This document shows positions 26,377 to 34,858 of a stretch of DNA of 64,000 nucleotides, piece after piece; the first letter of the stretch is position 1, and each line of letters begins with the position of its first letter. The position numbers were made by a program, and so were the translations under genes. The stretch lies in assembly GCF_004366795.1 (NCBI RefSeq), contig NZ_SORF01000003.1, positions 62,001 through 126,000 on the forward strand, in the 5' to 3' direction. The notes below the pieces were generated by a model. It did no database searches. It was given only the letters and a program-made list of their open reading frames with translations, and was not told where the DNA came from. This stretch comes from Alicyclobacillus sacchari (lineage in GTDB: Bacteria > Bacillota > Bacilli > Alicyclobacillales > Alicyclobacillaceae).

Positions 26377-27678
26377 TCACGCCCTCCCCGCCGCTGATCG
26401 ACGCCGCCGCTTGTGTTTTGACATGGGACGCAAAAGCCAACGCACAAAAGCCCAAAGTCCTGCCGGCGCCCCCATCAGCATCAACCACTCAATAGGCACA
26501 TTGTAGCGTTCAAAGGCGAAGAACACGCAGAACAACAGTGTAAAGTAGAGTAGGCTCACCCAGACGAGCAACAATTCCAACCTTCTGCCTTTCGCGAATA
26601 CCATCGCCACAAAATGACCGATGATCGAAACGTACACAAGCCAGCGCTGAAGACTGAACAATTGTACGCCCTTGATACCGAAAATCGGGATCGGTAGATA
26701 TGCGCGCAGCCACAAAATCTGCGGCTTCAGCCAAAGATATGTCCGCCAAAACGACTGTGGATTGGCCTTCAACCATTCGCGAATTCGCTGAATGGCCACC
26801 TGCTTCTCGAGTGCGAACCAAGGCAGTTCGTGCAACCGCTGCGGCCGTAAATTCGGATGCTCGCGCAGCAATTGGTGTTCCACGGCTCCCTCGTTGGCCG
26901 GCGGCGGATAGCCCTGACCTTGGAACGTGCCGAGCAAAAGCGGGTTCCAGCTGTCATCCGTAAGCAGGATGAACTTGTGAAAAACGATCTCGTTGCGCAC
27001 CCACCACGGCAACATGAAAACGATGCCGATGACAACCGCGATGCCTGCGTGGCGAATGAGTAAACGTCGAGGGTAACGCTTGGCGGCGAGGTACAGCACG
27101 CCGATGACGGCCCACAGTGCGACGTTCGGCCGCACATACATCGCTAGCATAAAGAAGATCGAGAGCCAAAGGAGATCGCGCAGAGCCTTCGTCTGCTCCA
27201 ACTTGAGCAAATAATAAAAGGCCCAGGCGAACGTGGCCATAAACAGCGGCTCTGTGAGAAACAGTGTGTCGATCTCGACACTTGGCGGATACAGCGCAAT
27301 GGCAAGGGCGACGATGGCCGCGAAGGCAGGGCTTGTCATCTTGCCGATCGCTTTGTAGGCGCCGACAACGCCCGCGGTCCCGATGAGGGCAAACACGATT
27401 TTCCCCACATACAAACCAAGAGCCCCTTGTCCAAAGAGGGCGATGATGGCCGCGAGTAACAGCGTAATGCCAGGCATCATGTGCAGCGTGGGTTTCGCTG
27501 GCGTGTAGTACGAGAGTGTGCCCGACTGCAAGAACCAAACGGCACTTCGATAATAACCAGCATCGTCGCTGTGGAGCGACATGTGTGGCCCGTAGGTGAA
27601 AATCACAAGCAGCCGCGGCACGAGGGCGACGGCTGCAATCCACATCCAAGCGCGTGAACGCGCCTTTGCTTTACGCAT
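26377..27678 (-). CDS. Membrane glycosyltransferase-like protein (GT39/PMT-type)
   Basis: 433 residues with about ten membrane helices. After the first helix comes an external loop with Ser-Asp-Asp-Ala-Gly-Tyr-Tyr, the paired acidic residues typical of the ArnT/PMT superfamily, which use polyprenyl-phosphate sugars at the outer face of the membrane. The C-terminus is Arg/Lys-rich and cytoplasmic. The ATG at 27678 follows AGGAGA. No partner glycan genes are adjacent; the acceptor is unknown. Confidence 0.72.
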   Translation of the reverse strand: MRKAKARSRAWMWIAAVALVPRLLVIFTYGPHMSLHSDDAGYYRSAVWFLQSGTLSYYTPAKPTLHMMPGITLLLAAIIALFGQGALGLYVGKIVFALIGTAGVVGAYKAIGKMTSPAFAAIVALAIALYPPSVEIDTLFLTEPLFMATFAWAFYYLLKLEQTKALRDLLWLSIFFMLAMYVRPNVALWAVIGVLYLAAKRYPRRLLIRHAGIAVVIGIVFMLPWWVRNEIVFHKFILLTDDSWNPLLLGTFQGQGYPPPANEGAVEHQLLREHPNLRPQRLHELPWFALEKQVAIQRIREWLKANPQSFWRTYLWLKPQILWLRAYLPIPIFGIKGVQLFSLQRWLVYVSIIGHFVAMVFAKGRRLELLLVWVSLLYFTLLFCVFFAFERYNVPIEWLMLMGAPAGLWAFVRWLLRPMSKHKRRRRSAAGRA

Positions 27679-27934
27679 GGATCAGTTCTCCTATGACGTG
27701 GTCTATTGCGGCAGTGCCTGTCCAAGACCAGTGTACACGAATCGACAAAAAGTGCACACGGGGATCCCCAACTCGATAGTGCCATTGGTCTGTTTGATGC
27801 ATATAAACGATGATATATCGGTTAGGTAGATTGCATTGTGGCACGCAAGGATGCAGGACTACCGCGGTTTCTCGTCGTAATCTACGAGCAGGTATCGGAG
27901 CCTAAGGTTAGAACAAGGAGGTTCACACGGTTCC

Positions 27935-30007
27935 ATGAACACTTTTGACACAGACGACACAGACCCATCGCAGATCCGCAATACGTTGCTGATCACGCGT
28001 CACGACGAATTGCAACCCTTCATCGATTGGTTGTCCGAGGCTCGACCCGGAACGGCTATCTGGTCGGTGCAAGGGATTGGCGGCATTGGTAAAACGACAT
28101 TTCTTGGACAGATCCAGGCCAGTGCTCGCCGATATGGGGCTGATACAGTTTATATAGACGGAGCCATCGGTTTTACAAACGCCTCCGATCTTCTTTCATA
28201 TCTGCATTCATCTTTACAATTTTCCAGTTCATCATCCACACCCCTCTTCGGCTCTCTGCTTAACCAATGGCACGAACGGACGCATTCCAAAAAAACGGTC
28301 ATTCTTTTCGATCACGTCGAAGAAATGTCATTCCTCGAATCATTCTTACGCAAGGAATTCGTGCCGCAGGTTCCATTTGAAAACGTCTTGCTCGTCTTTG
28401 CATCGCGACAGGGCTTGTCCATCGGCTGGCGTACGGATCCAAACTGCGTTGTGCGCCTGAAAAGCCTGGATTTACACCCCTTCACGTGGGAGCAATCCAT
28501 GCAATATACTTTCGAATTCGGAATCCACGACTTGCAATTACAGCAAAAGATCAGTCGTGCAACAGCAGGCTATCCCCTCGCACTCGCCTTTGCGGTGCAA
28601 ACGACTGAGCAACAGGAAACTGCGAAATTCGGCGGAGATTGGGAAGCCGTTCTTGAGATGGCGTTTCGGATGTTCAGCGAAGTCGCACCACACCTGAGTC
28701 CTCTCGTGGAGGGACTCGCGTTCCTGCGCAGTGCCACCCAAGAGATGCTCGTTGAACTGCTGGAACTCGAAGTTCCTCGCGATCATTTTCGCGATCTCAG
28801 CCGCCTCTCATTTGTCCGCACGACCGAAATGGGTCTCGTCATGCACGACGTTGCGCGAACCTTCCTTCTGAACGATCTGAAGCTCCGAAATCCGCAGCAG
28901 TTTGATAACCTCTTCCTGCGGGCTGTCATGGTTCTCGAGAAAGCCATTCAACATTACCCAAAACGGCTCACATATCAGGTCTGCCATAACATGGCCACCC
29001 TGTGTACCTTTCGCCCTTCCGCGCTCACGTTCCCTCACCCAACCATGCAGATGATCCTGTCTGCACGCGCATTGCCAAACTGCGAATTTCTCATCGAAAG
29101 CGATGTTGCACTCTTGCATGACATGCTGGACAAAGGGATGGCATCGGGACTATTTCTGGAAGAAACAATGGATCACCATGGACTGCTTGATGTATTGATA
29201 CATCTATCTCCAGAAGGGTTTCGCATCGTGCGCGATCGCCATGGTCATCCCCTGGCATTTGCCGCATTTGTGCCGCTATGTGGCGAGTGTCTCGCGCAGT
29301 TGCCACCGCACATCGTCGATATGGTGCGTCGCGGATTGGGCGAGGATTTTTCAACATACGAAATGACACACATGGCACAAACAGATACCGTACTTAACCT
29401 CATGAGCTGCGTGGCAAACGAAACTGAAGAACATACATTTTTTGACCTTTTGCTCGCACTGAAAGTATATGGATGGGCTGAATTGTCACAAGGCAGAAGA
29501 TGTCTGCTGTTTGGATCGCGGCCGGAGGTTACATCTTTTTATACACAACTCCACTATGAGCCGCTCTACACGGACACGGTTGCTCCAACCCCTGGTTCTA
29601 TCATGTTTGCGCTCGATTTTCGCCAAAAGTCGATGGGACGCTGGCTGGCTTCTTTGCTGCTGAATACAGAAATTGCAGAGGCACATTCGACCGTCACACC
29701 AACAGTGGAAAGCTTGCGAGAGGCATTGAAATGTTTGCGCCGCCCCAAGCAGTACGAACATATAGAACTCGCCAGTGCCTTGGGCATGTCAGCGGACGCC
29801 CTGATGGCCCGGCTATCCGAACTATTGTTGGAGAAACGCCCCACCACGCCGCTCACCGTCGAACTACAACGCGTCTTGGCACTCACATACCTGGGTCAGC
29901 GACAAGGCGTCTTTGCCATTTCGCGAGATATGAACATCAGCCGCTCCACCTACTACCGCTATTTAGAACAGGCTCACACGGCACTTTTGCAAGTGCTCAC
30001 AAGATGA
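27935..30007 (+). CDS. P-loop (STAND/NB-ARC-like) ATPase with GNAT-like and C-terminal HTH regions
   Basis: 690 residues. The N-terminal part holds Walker A Gly-Ile-Gly-Gly-Ile-Gly-Lys-Thr (47-54) and a Walker B-like Val-Ile-Leu-Phe-Asp-His-Val (~121-127), with Phe-Ala-Ser-Arg-Gln after it, as in STAND/AAA regulators. A winged-helix-like region follows (~230-320). Residues ~415-560 look like a GNAT acyltransferase fold: Pro-Leu-Ala-Phe-Ala-Ala-Phe, then Phe-Tyr-Thr-Gln-Leu-His-Tyr-Glu-Pro-Leu. The last ~50 residues form a helix-turn-helix (Ile-Ser-Arg-Asp-Met-Asn-Ile-Ser-Arg-Ser-Thr-Tyr-Tyr-Arg). It is probably a nucleotide-dependent regulator; the GNAT assignment is tentative. AAGGAGGT precedes the ATG by 12 bases. 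It is followed by the MFS + aminopeptidase pair. Confidence 0.75.
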   Translation: MNTFDTDDTDPSQIRNTLLITRHDELQPFIDWLSEARPGTAIWSVQGIGGIGKTTFLGQIQASARRYGADTVYIDGAIGFTNASDLLSYLHSSLQFSSSSSTPLFGSLLNQWHERTHSKKTVILFDHVEEMSFLESFLRKEFVPQVPFENVLLVFASRQGLSIGWRTDPNCVVRLKSLDLHPFTWEQSMQYTFEFGIHDLQLQQKISRATAGYPLALAFAVQTTEQQETAKFGGDWEAVLEMAFRMFSEVAPHLSPLVEGLAFLRSATQEMLVELLELEVPRDHFRDLSRLSFVRTTEMGLVMHDVARTFLLNDLKLRNPQQFDNLFLRAVMVLEKAIQHYPKRLTYQVCHNMATLCTFRPSALTFPHPTMQMILSARALPNCEFLIESDVALLHDMLDKGMASGLFLEETMDHHGLLDVLIHLSPEGFRIVRDRHGHPLAFAAFVPLCGECLAQLPPHIVDMVRRGLGEDFSTYEMTHMAQTDTVLNLMSCVANETEEHTFFDLLLALKVYGWAELSQGRRCLLFGSRPEVTSFYTQLHYEPLYTDTVAPTPGSIMFALDFRQKSMGRWLASLLLNTEIAEAHSTVTPTVESLREALKCLRRPKQYEHIELASALGMSADALMARLSELLLEKRPTTPLTVELQRVLALTYLGQRQGVFAISRDMNISRSTYYRYLEQAHTALLQVLTR

Positions 30008-30171
30008 CCGTAATGGCAAAAACATAGATGCGGCAGCGGCCTGGATAGACGTCGGCAGGGCAATTCGTGGAACAGTTGAGACATTCGGAACGAAATCTGG
30101 GATGCCTGTGAACAAAGCCGATCGTACGCTTTATCCCGAAACCGTGAATGAACTGGATGGAGGGATTTTGA

Positions 30172-31455
30172 TTGGCGGTGGAAAGTGCTCTGGCCCCTGA
30201 ACAGAGGCCGAATGTCCTTAACGTAAGCCTCGTCATTCTGTTGGGAGCGTCCTTTTTCGGCTCGTTAACCACGTATATGTCACAGCCTTTTTTTGTGCTT
30301 TACTACCACCATGCGCTTGCTTTGCCGATGGCACAAGCGGGGCTGCTCGTAGGGCTCACGCCCCTGTCGGCAGCGTTATTTGGCGTGATCGGCGGATATG
30401 TGTCGGATCGCATTGGCATTCGCAGAGGTTATGTGCTCGCCCTAGCCGTTACTGCTGTTTGCTTCATTGGTCTGGCTAGTCTGCGGCTGTATGTGCTTTT
30501 ACTTGGGGTTTCCGTTGTCATGGGTTTGGCCAACGCCACCATGCGCAGCGGCGTCCAGGCCTTGATTAATACCCGTGTGCCGAAATCTGAAGCCGGGCGA
30601 TATCAGACATACCTCTACTGGCTAAACAACCTTGGCATCGTCATTGGTCCAACCGTCGCAACGATACTGTTTAGTGCAGGCAAGAAACCAACGGTGTTTT
30701 ATATTGCCGCTGGACTTCTCCTGTTGCTGGCCATCGTCATTTGGAGTGTGGTGAGAGACGCACAAGCGGAAACACCCGCCGCGACGGCGCCTGGTGAAAA
30801 ACCGCAGGAGCCTCCCTCGAAACGCCCCACTTTTCTGGATGTGATGAAGTGTTTGGGCACAGATAGAGCTCTTTGGTGGACTTTTATCGCACTGCTCTGT
30901 TTTATCGTGGTGGAATCACAGTTGACTTCGACACTTGGCTTGTATTTGGCTTCGAAATTCCGCCACGGCACCCAATACTACGGACTCCTCAACACGGAAA
31001 TAGCCCTCATCGTGCTGCTATGTACGCCGCTTGTGCAACGCTTCGCGAAAAAACTTCCTGTGACAAAAGTTCTGCCCACAGGCCTTGTCGTCCTCGGACT
31101 TGGTCTTGCCCTATCCGGTTTTTCCACACAACCGATAGGCTGGTTCATCGGCATCTTCTTCTATGGCATCGGTGAGGTGTTGGCCATCACCAAAGTGAAC
31201 GAGATCATGGCTGGTGCCGCAGGACGCGGCAACCCGGCGACGCGCTTTGCGTCATTGAATTCGGCAATGTTCCTTGGCATGTTTATTGGTTATACACTTA
31301 GCACACCTCTTGTCTCTGTCCTATCGTCTGAAGTGTTCTATCTAGGTACCTTCATCATCGTGATCTGCGCGATGTTGGCGTTTCTGAAAGCCTATCACCT
31401 GCTCCGCGAAACATCGGTTTCCGAGTCGAAAAATGAAGCCACAGGAGCGATGTGA
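30172..31455 (+). CDS. MFS transporter
   Basis: 427 residues with twelve membrane helices. The loop between helices 2 and 3 reads Gly-Gly-Tyr-Val-Ser-Asp-Arg-Ile-Gly-Ile-Arg-Arg-Gly, the major-facilitator signature; Asn-Asn-Leu-Gly-Ile-Val-Ile-Gly-Pro lies in helix 5. It resembles drug/peptide exporters of the DHA1 type. The TTG at 30172 is supported by GGAGGG eight bases upstream. The M29 aminopeptidase begins three bases after its stop, so the two form an operon, and a shared peptide-related role is a reasonable guess. Confidence 0.85.
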   Translation: MAVESALAPEQRPNVLNVSLVILLGASFFGSLTTYMSQPFFVLYYHHALALPMAQAGLLVGLTPLSAALFGVIGGYVSDRIGIRRGYVLALAVTAVCFIGLASLRLYVLLLGVSVVMGLANATMRSGVQALINTRVPKSEAGRYQTYLYWLNNLGIVIGPTVATILFSAGKKPTVFYIAAGLLLLLAIVIWSVVRDAQAETPAATAPGEKPQEPPSKRPTFLDVMKCLGTDRALWWTFIALLCFIVVESQLTSTLGLYLASKFRHGTQYYGLLNTEIALIVLLCTPLVQRFAKKLPVTKVLPTGLVVLGLGLALSGFSTQPIGWFIGIFFYGIGEVLAITKVNEIMAGAAGRGNPATRFASLNSAMFLGMFIGYTLSTPLVSVLSSEVFYLGTFIIVICAMLAFLKAYHLLRETSVSESKNEATGAM

Positions 31456-31458
31456 ACG

Positions 31459-32715
31459 ATGAAGGATTTCACAACATGTCTCAAAGACTATGCCCGGATA
31501 GGCATTCGGCTAGGTGTCAATCTGCAGCCGGATCAATCTCTCGTCATCGATGCTCCCATCGATGCCGCAGAATTTGCACACCTTCTTGTGGAAGAGGCGT
31601 ATGGCGCTGGCGCCAAATCCGTACAGATCATGTGGTCGGATCCTGAATATGAAAGACTTCAACTCCTGTACGAGTCGCCCCAGACGTTCACGAAATACCA
31701 TGCATGGAAACAGCAAGCTTATGCAGAGATGGTTGAAAACAAGGCGGCGTTCTTCACTGTTTTGGCCCCGAGGCCTGGCCTCTTTGAGGATGTACCGGCT
31801 GAAGGGATCCACGCCATGCAAACAGCTGCTCTGTCCGCTTTGCGACATGTGCGGGAATCGAAAATGAGGGGCCAAGTCAGTTGGTCCGGTTTAGCCATCC
31901 CAACGGTTGCGTGGGCGAACCAAGTATTCCCGGATGAAGAACCAGACAAACGCATAACAAGGCTCTGGGAAGCGCTATTTCACATGACTAGGGTCGACCA
32001 GGCACATCCAGAGCACGCATGGCGGCAACATCTTCACGATCTGCGCCGCCGATGTGCGCTCATGAACAACGCCCAATACCACGCTCTGAGGTACATTGCG
32101 CCTGGGACGGATCTCACTGTACAGCTGCCCCGTCGGCATAGATGGAGCGGAGGTGGTAGGTTCACGCAAGATGGCATCTTCATTGTACCCAATCTGCCAA
32201 CGGAGGAGATTTTCACCGCACCGCTGCGCACCGGTGTCCATGGGACGGTTACAAGTACCAGACCCTTGCTTTACGCAGAGCGCGTAATTGACGAGTTTAC
32301 GTTAACTTTTGAACAGGGCCGCGTGATCGAGTGTCGTGCAGGACGTGGCCTCGATATGCTGAAAGCGCTGTTGGCAACCGATGAAGGCGCTGCTTTTCTC
32401 GGCGAGGTAGCTCTGGTGCCACATGGCTCACCAGTTTCCCAGCAAGGCGTAACGTTTTATCACCCACTGTTTGACGAAAATGCCTCATGCCACCTGGCGC
32501 TTGGGTCAGCTTACCCAACGTCGATCGAAGGCGGACAATCTCTGCCCAAAGAGCGGTTGGTCGAGCAAGGCATCAATGCGAGCATGATTCATGTTGACTT
32601 TATGATGGGTTCAAAAGAATTGAATGTCTTCGCGCTAACCGGTTCAGACGAATGGGTTTGCTTGTTGGAGCATGGCGAGTGGGTCGATAGCGCGCCACCA
32701 GTCTCTCATTCGTAA
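31459..32715 (+). CDS. M29-family metallo-aminopeptidase (AmpS-like)
   Basis: 418 residues, the usual length of thermophilic aminopeptidases of family M29 (AmpS, aminopeptidase T). The likely metal ligands lie in Leu-Pro-Thr-Glu-Glu-Ile-Phe-Thr-Ala-Pro, Glu-Asn-Ala-Ser-Cys-His-Leu-Ala-Leu-Gly and Ile-His-Val-Asp-Phe-Met-Met-Gly-Ser. It removes N-terminal residues from peptides in the cytoplasm. The ATG at 31459 follows AGGAGCG and sits three bases after the MFS stop. Confidence 0.92.
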   Translation: MKDFTTCLKDYARIGIRLGVNLQPDQSLVIDAPIDAAEFAHLLVEEAYGAGAKSVQIMWSDPEYERLQLLYESPQTFTKYHAWKQQAYAEMVENKAAFFTVLAPRPGLFEDVPAEGIHAMQTAALSALRHVRESKMRGQVSWSGLAIPTVAWANQVFPDEEPDKRITRLWEALFHMTRVDQAHPEHAWRQHLHDLRRRCALMNNAQYHALRYIAPGTDLTVQLPRRHRWSGGGRFTQDGIFIVPNLPTEEIFTAPLRTGVHGTVTSTRPLLYAERVIDEFTLTFEQGRVIECRAGRGLDMLKALLATDEGAAFLGEVALVPHGSPVSQQGVTFYHPLFDENASCHLALGSAYPTSIEGGQSLPKERLVEQGINASMIHVDFMMGSKELNVFALTGSDEWVCLLEHGEWVDSAPPVSHS

Positions 32716-32769
32716 CCCGAGTGCAAATGAGTTCATGAAACGCGCACATCTAGGCGCTCCCTAATCCAA

Positions 32770-32808
32770 AAGGGCCATCGCACGTGCATAGCACGCGGGA
32801 TGGCCCTT
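32770..32808. terminator. Bidirectional terminator
   Basis: AAGGGCCATC (32770-32779) pairs with GATGGCCCTT (32799-32808), with an internal GTGC/GCAC stem. T-rich on both sides (ccgTTTTc on plus; TTTTgg on minus). It ends the aminopeptidase transcript and also the minus-strand small ORF at 32841. Confidence 0.75.
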
Positions 32809-32840
32809 CCGTTTTCACTTACACCCCAGTATTTCTCGCA

Positions 32841-32903
32841 TTAAAACAGGTGATCGAACAGATGGCTGAACAGATGGTCAAACAGATGATTCATCTTTTT
32901 CAT
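32841..32903 (-). CDS. Predicted 20-residue His-Leu-Phe repeat peptide
   Basis: A minus-strand ORF of 20 codons plus TAA. It reads Met-Lys-Lys-Met-Asn, then four units: His-Leu-Phe-Asp, His-Leu-Phe-Ser, His-Leu-Phe-Asp, His-Leu-Phe. An excellent ribosome site (GAGGTGAG) lies eight bases before the ATG and a terminator follows the stop. A helix with this period would place His residues at i, i+4, i+8, i+12 on a slowly turning stripe, suiting membrane-surface or metal binding; that is inference. Too short for normal gene finders. I do not recognise a family. Confidence 0.55.
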   Translation of the reverse strand: MKKMNHLFDHLFSHLFDHLF

Positions 32904-33193
32904 AATTGTATCTCACCTCTCTCTCACCGCCAGCATAGCGGTCGGCATGCACAGAACGCAATGGGTTGGAAGAAATACGGGATTTATGAGACGAAAGGGA
33001 CAGCGTGGTGATCCAATAAGACGACGATTACGCAATCTCGTGGTAGAGATCCAACCTTCTGCGGCGTGTGCTCTGCGAGAGAGGATAAATGAATGAAACG
33101 ATTGAAACACATGTCAGGACGTCTGGAACAGCTTTCCCCATTATCATGTGAAATCGGTACAGAGTTTGCCGTAGAAAGGGATGCTTATCGAAC
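32904..33193. other. Intergenic region upstream of the small peptide and the flavoprotein
   Basis: About 290 bp divergent region. No recognisable gene or strong promoter was seen. It should contain the promoter of the minus-strand peptide and that of the plus-strand flavoprotein. Confidence 0.4.
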
Positions 33194-34666
33194 TTGAACG
33201 AACGCTCGTTGCTTATGGAAGAAAACTGTCGGTCCATTCTACAACAAAGCATTTTGGGCGACGTGGTGTTTCCAGAACACCCCGACTACCATGCTCGCCG
33301 TAAGGTCTGGAACGGCCTGTTTGATACGCGGCCAGCCGTTATCGTGGTTTGCCAGAATGCGGATGATGTCTCCGCTGCAGTTCAATTTGCCCAACAGCAA
33401 GAACTGCCTGTGGCCGTGCGTGGCGGTGGGCATCATATCGCGGGATATGGTTCTTGTGACGGAGGCGTACTGATTGATACCTCGCCGATGCGAGACGTGC
33501 ACGTTGAGCTGGCAAGCCAAACGGTCAAGGTAGCTTGTGGTGCGTCAGCAGGTGAGGTGATCCGCGCGACACAGCAACACGGCCTGGCAGTCCCCACCGG
33601 AGATGTGTCAAAGGTCGGCATAGCAGGGTTAGCGCTCGGCGGCGGAATGGGCTACCTGCGCAGAAAGTTTGGCCTGACCTGTGATCATCTGGTTGAAGCC
33701 GAGATGGTGCTTGCCGACGGACGCCAGGTACGCGTCAATGCAACCGAACATGACGAGTTATTCTGGGCAATCCGTGGCGGAGGCGGCAACTTCGGCGTCG
33801 TCACGTCACTCACGTTTCGGGCACGCCGGATTGGACCCACAGTCTACGGTATCCATTTGATATATCGCGCGGCCGATTTAGCGACCGTTCTGCGAGGGTG
33901 CCGCGAGTACCTGCGAGCGGGCCATTCCGACGTTAGTTTTAATCTCGCTATCCACACCATTCCTCCCCTTCCACACCTGCCACAAGAACTGATTGGGCAA
34001 AAGGTGGTCAGTATCAGCGGGATGCACGCCAGTGAAGATTTGACACTCGCTTCTCTCGATGTGGAACCACTCCGCAATCTGGGAATCCCGCTTGTGGATT
34101 TGTGCGGCCCAATGGATTACACACACCTGCACACGCATTTGGATGAGCAGGTGCCCGAAGGAATGCCCGCGTACGGAAAGTCAATCTACCTGCGCACGCT
34201 AGATGATGCATCCATTTTCACCCTCCATCAGGCCATCCAAGCTGCTCCACCCACCTCCATGGCGATGGTATGGCTGCTCGGCGGCCGCATGTCGGAAGTA
34301 CCCGCAAGCGAAACCGCATTCGGTGGTCGCGATGCGGAAGCCTTGATTATCATGGAAGAACTCGTCAACCCTGCAACCGCTGAGGATACACAACAAGGCC
34401 GTATCTGCAGTGGATGGGTCAACCACTTATACAACTCTTTGGCGGAAACACAACCGTCCGTTACCACCTATCTGAATATGGCGGGACTTGAGTCACAACC
34501 AGAAGCCGTAGTACGTGCTACGTACGGAGCCAACTACGAGCGCCTGTCTGCAATTAAGCGTCGCTACGATCCGAACAATGTCTTCCGATTCAATCCAAAT
34601 ATTTCGCCGGGATATGAGGCACTTGAACGGCCTGCGTTTGAGCAAAACAAGGGGAATAAGCGGTGA
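33194..34666 (+). CDS. BBE-type FAD-linked oxidoreductase
   Basis: 490 residues. An FAD_binding_4 (PCMH) domain (~40-210) has Arg-Gly-Gly-Gly-His-His-Ile-Ala-Gly, where the His is the expected covalent FAD attachment site, and Phe-Gly-Leu-Thr-Cys-Asp-His near residue 160 that could provide the second (Cys) linkage. Gly-Gly-Gly-Gly-Asn-Phe-Gly-Val-Val-Thr follows. The C-terminus has the BBE motif Tyr-Asp-Pro-Asn-Asn-Val-Phe-Arg-Phe-Asn. Relatives oxidise sugars or secondary metabolites. The start is uncertain: TTG 33194 has AAAGGGA well upstream; ATG 33215 has none. Confidence 0.88.
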   Translation: MNERSLLMEENCRSILQQSILGDVVFPEHPDYHARRKVWNGLFDTRPAVIVVCQNADDVSAAVQFAQQQELPVAVRGGGHHIAGYGSCDGGVLIDTSPMRDVHVELASQTVKVACGASAGEVIRATQQHGLAVPTGDVSKVGIAGLALGGGMGYLRRKFGLTCDHLVEAEMVLADGRQVRVNATEHDELFWAIRGGGGNFGVVTSLTFRARRIGPTVYGIHLIYRAADLATVLRGCREYLRAGHSDVSFNLAIHTIPPLPHLPQELIGQKVVSISGMHASEDLTLASLDVEPLRNLGIPLVDLCGPMDYTHLHTHLDEQVPEGMPAYGKSIYLRTLDDASIFTLHQAIQAAPPTSMAMVWLLGGRMSEVPASETAFGGRDAEALIIMEELVNPATAEDTQQGRICSGWVNHLYNSLAETQPSVTTYLNMAGLESQPEAVVRATYGANYERLSAIKRRYDPNNVFRFNPNISPGYEALERPAFEQNKGNKR

Positions 34667-34786
34667 AGCGGCATACGCTTGCTATTCTGAGCTTGGCTTT
34701 CATGCTCAGACTTTGCGTGGATGCCCGATGAAGCATCCACCGGTCCGTGTTCGTCCCGAAGGCCCAGACTAACAAAATCCACTTTG

Positions 34787-34816
34787 GGCTGCCAGGAGCA
34801 CACCCCCCTGGCAGCC
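34787..34816. terminator. Terminator between converging genes
   Basis: GGCTGCCAGG (34787-34796) and CCTGGCAGCC (34807-34816), a perfect 10-bp stem between the flavoprotein and the RND pump. On minus it is followed by CAAAGTGGATTTTG, so the tail is weak. A smaller TGAGC/GCTCA hairpin lies near 34690-34709. Confidence 0.65.
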
Positions 34817-34858
34817 TTCACCGCACCCACGCCAAAAGCAGATCCATGCTGCTCCGGA

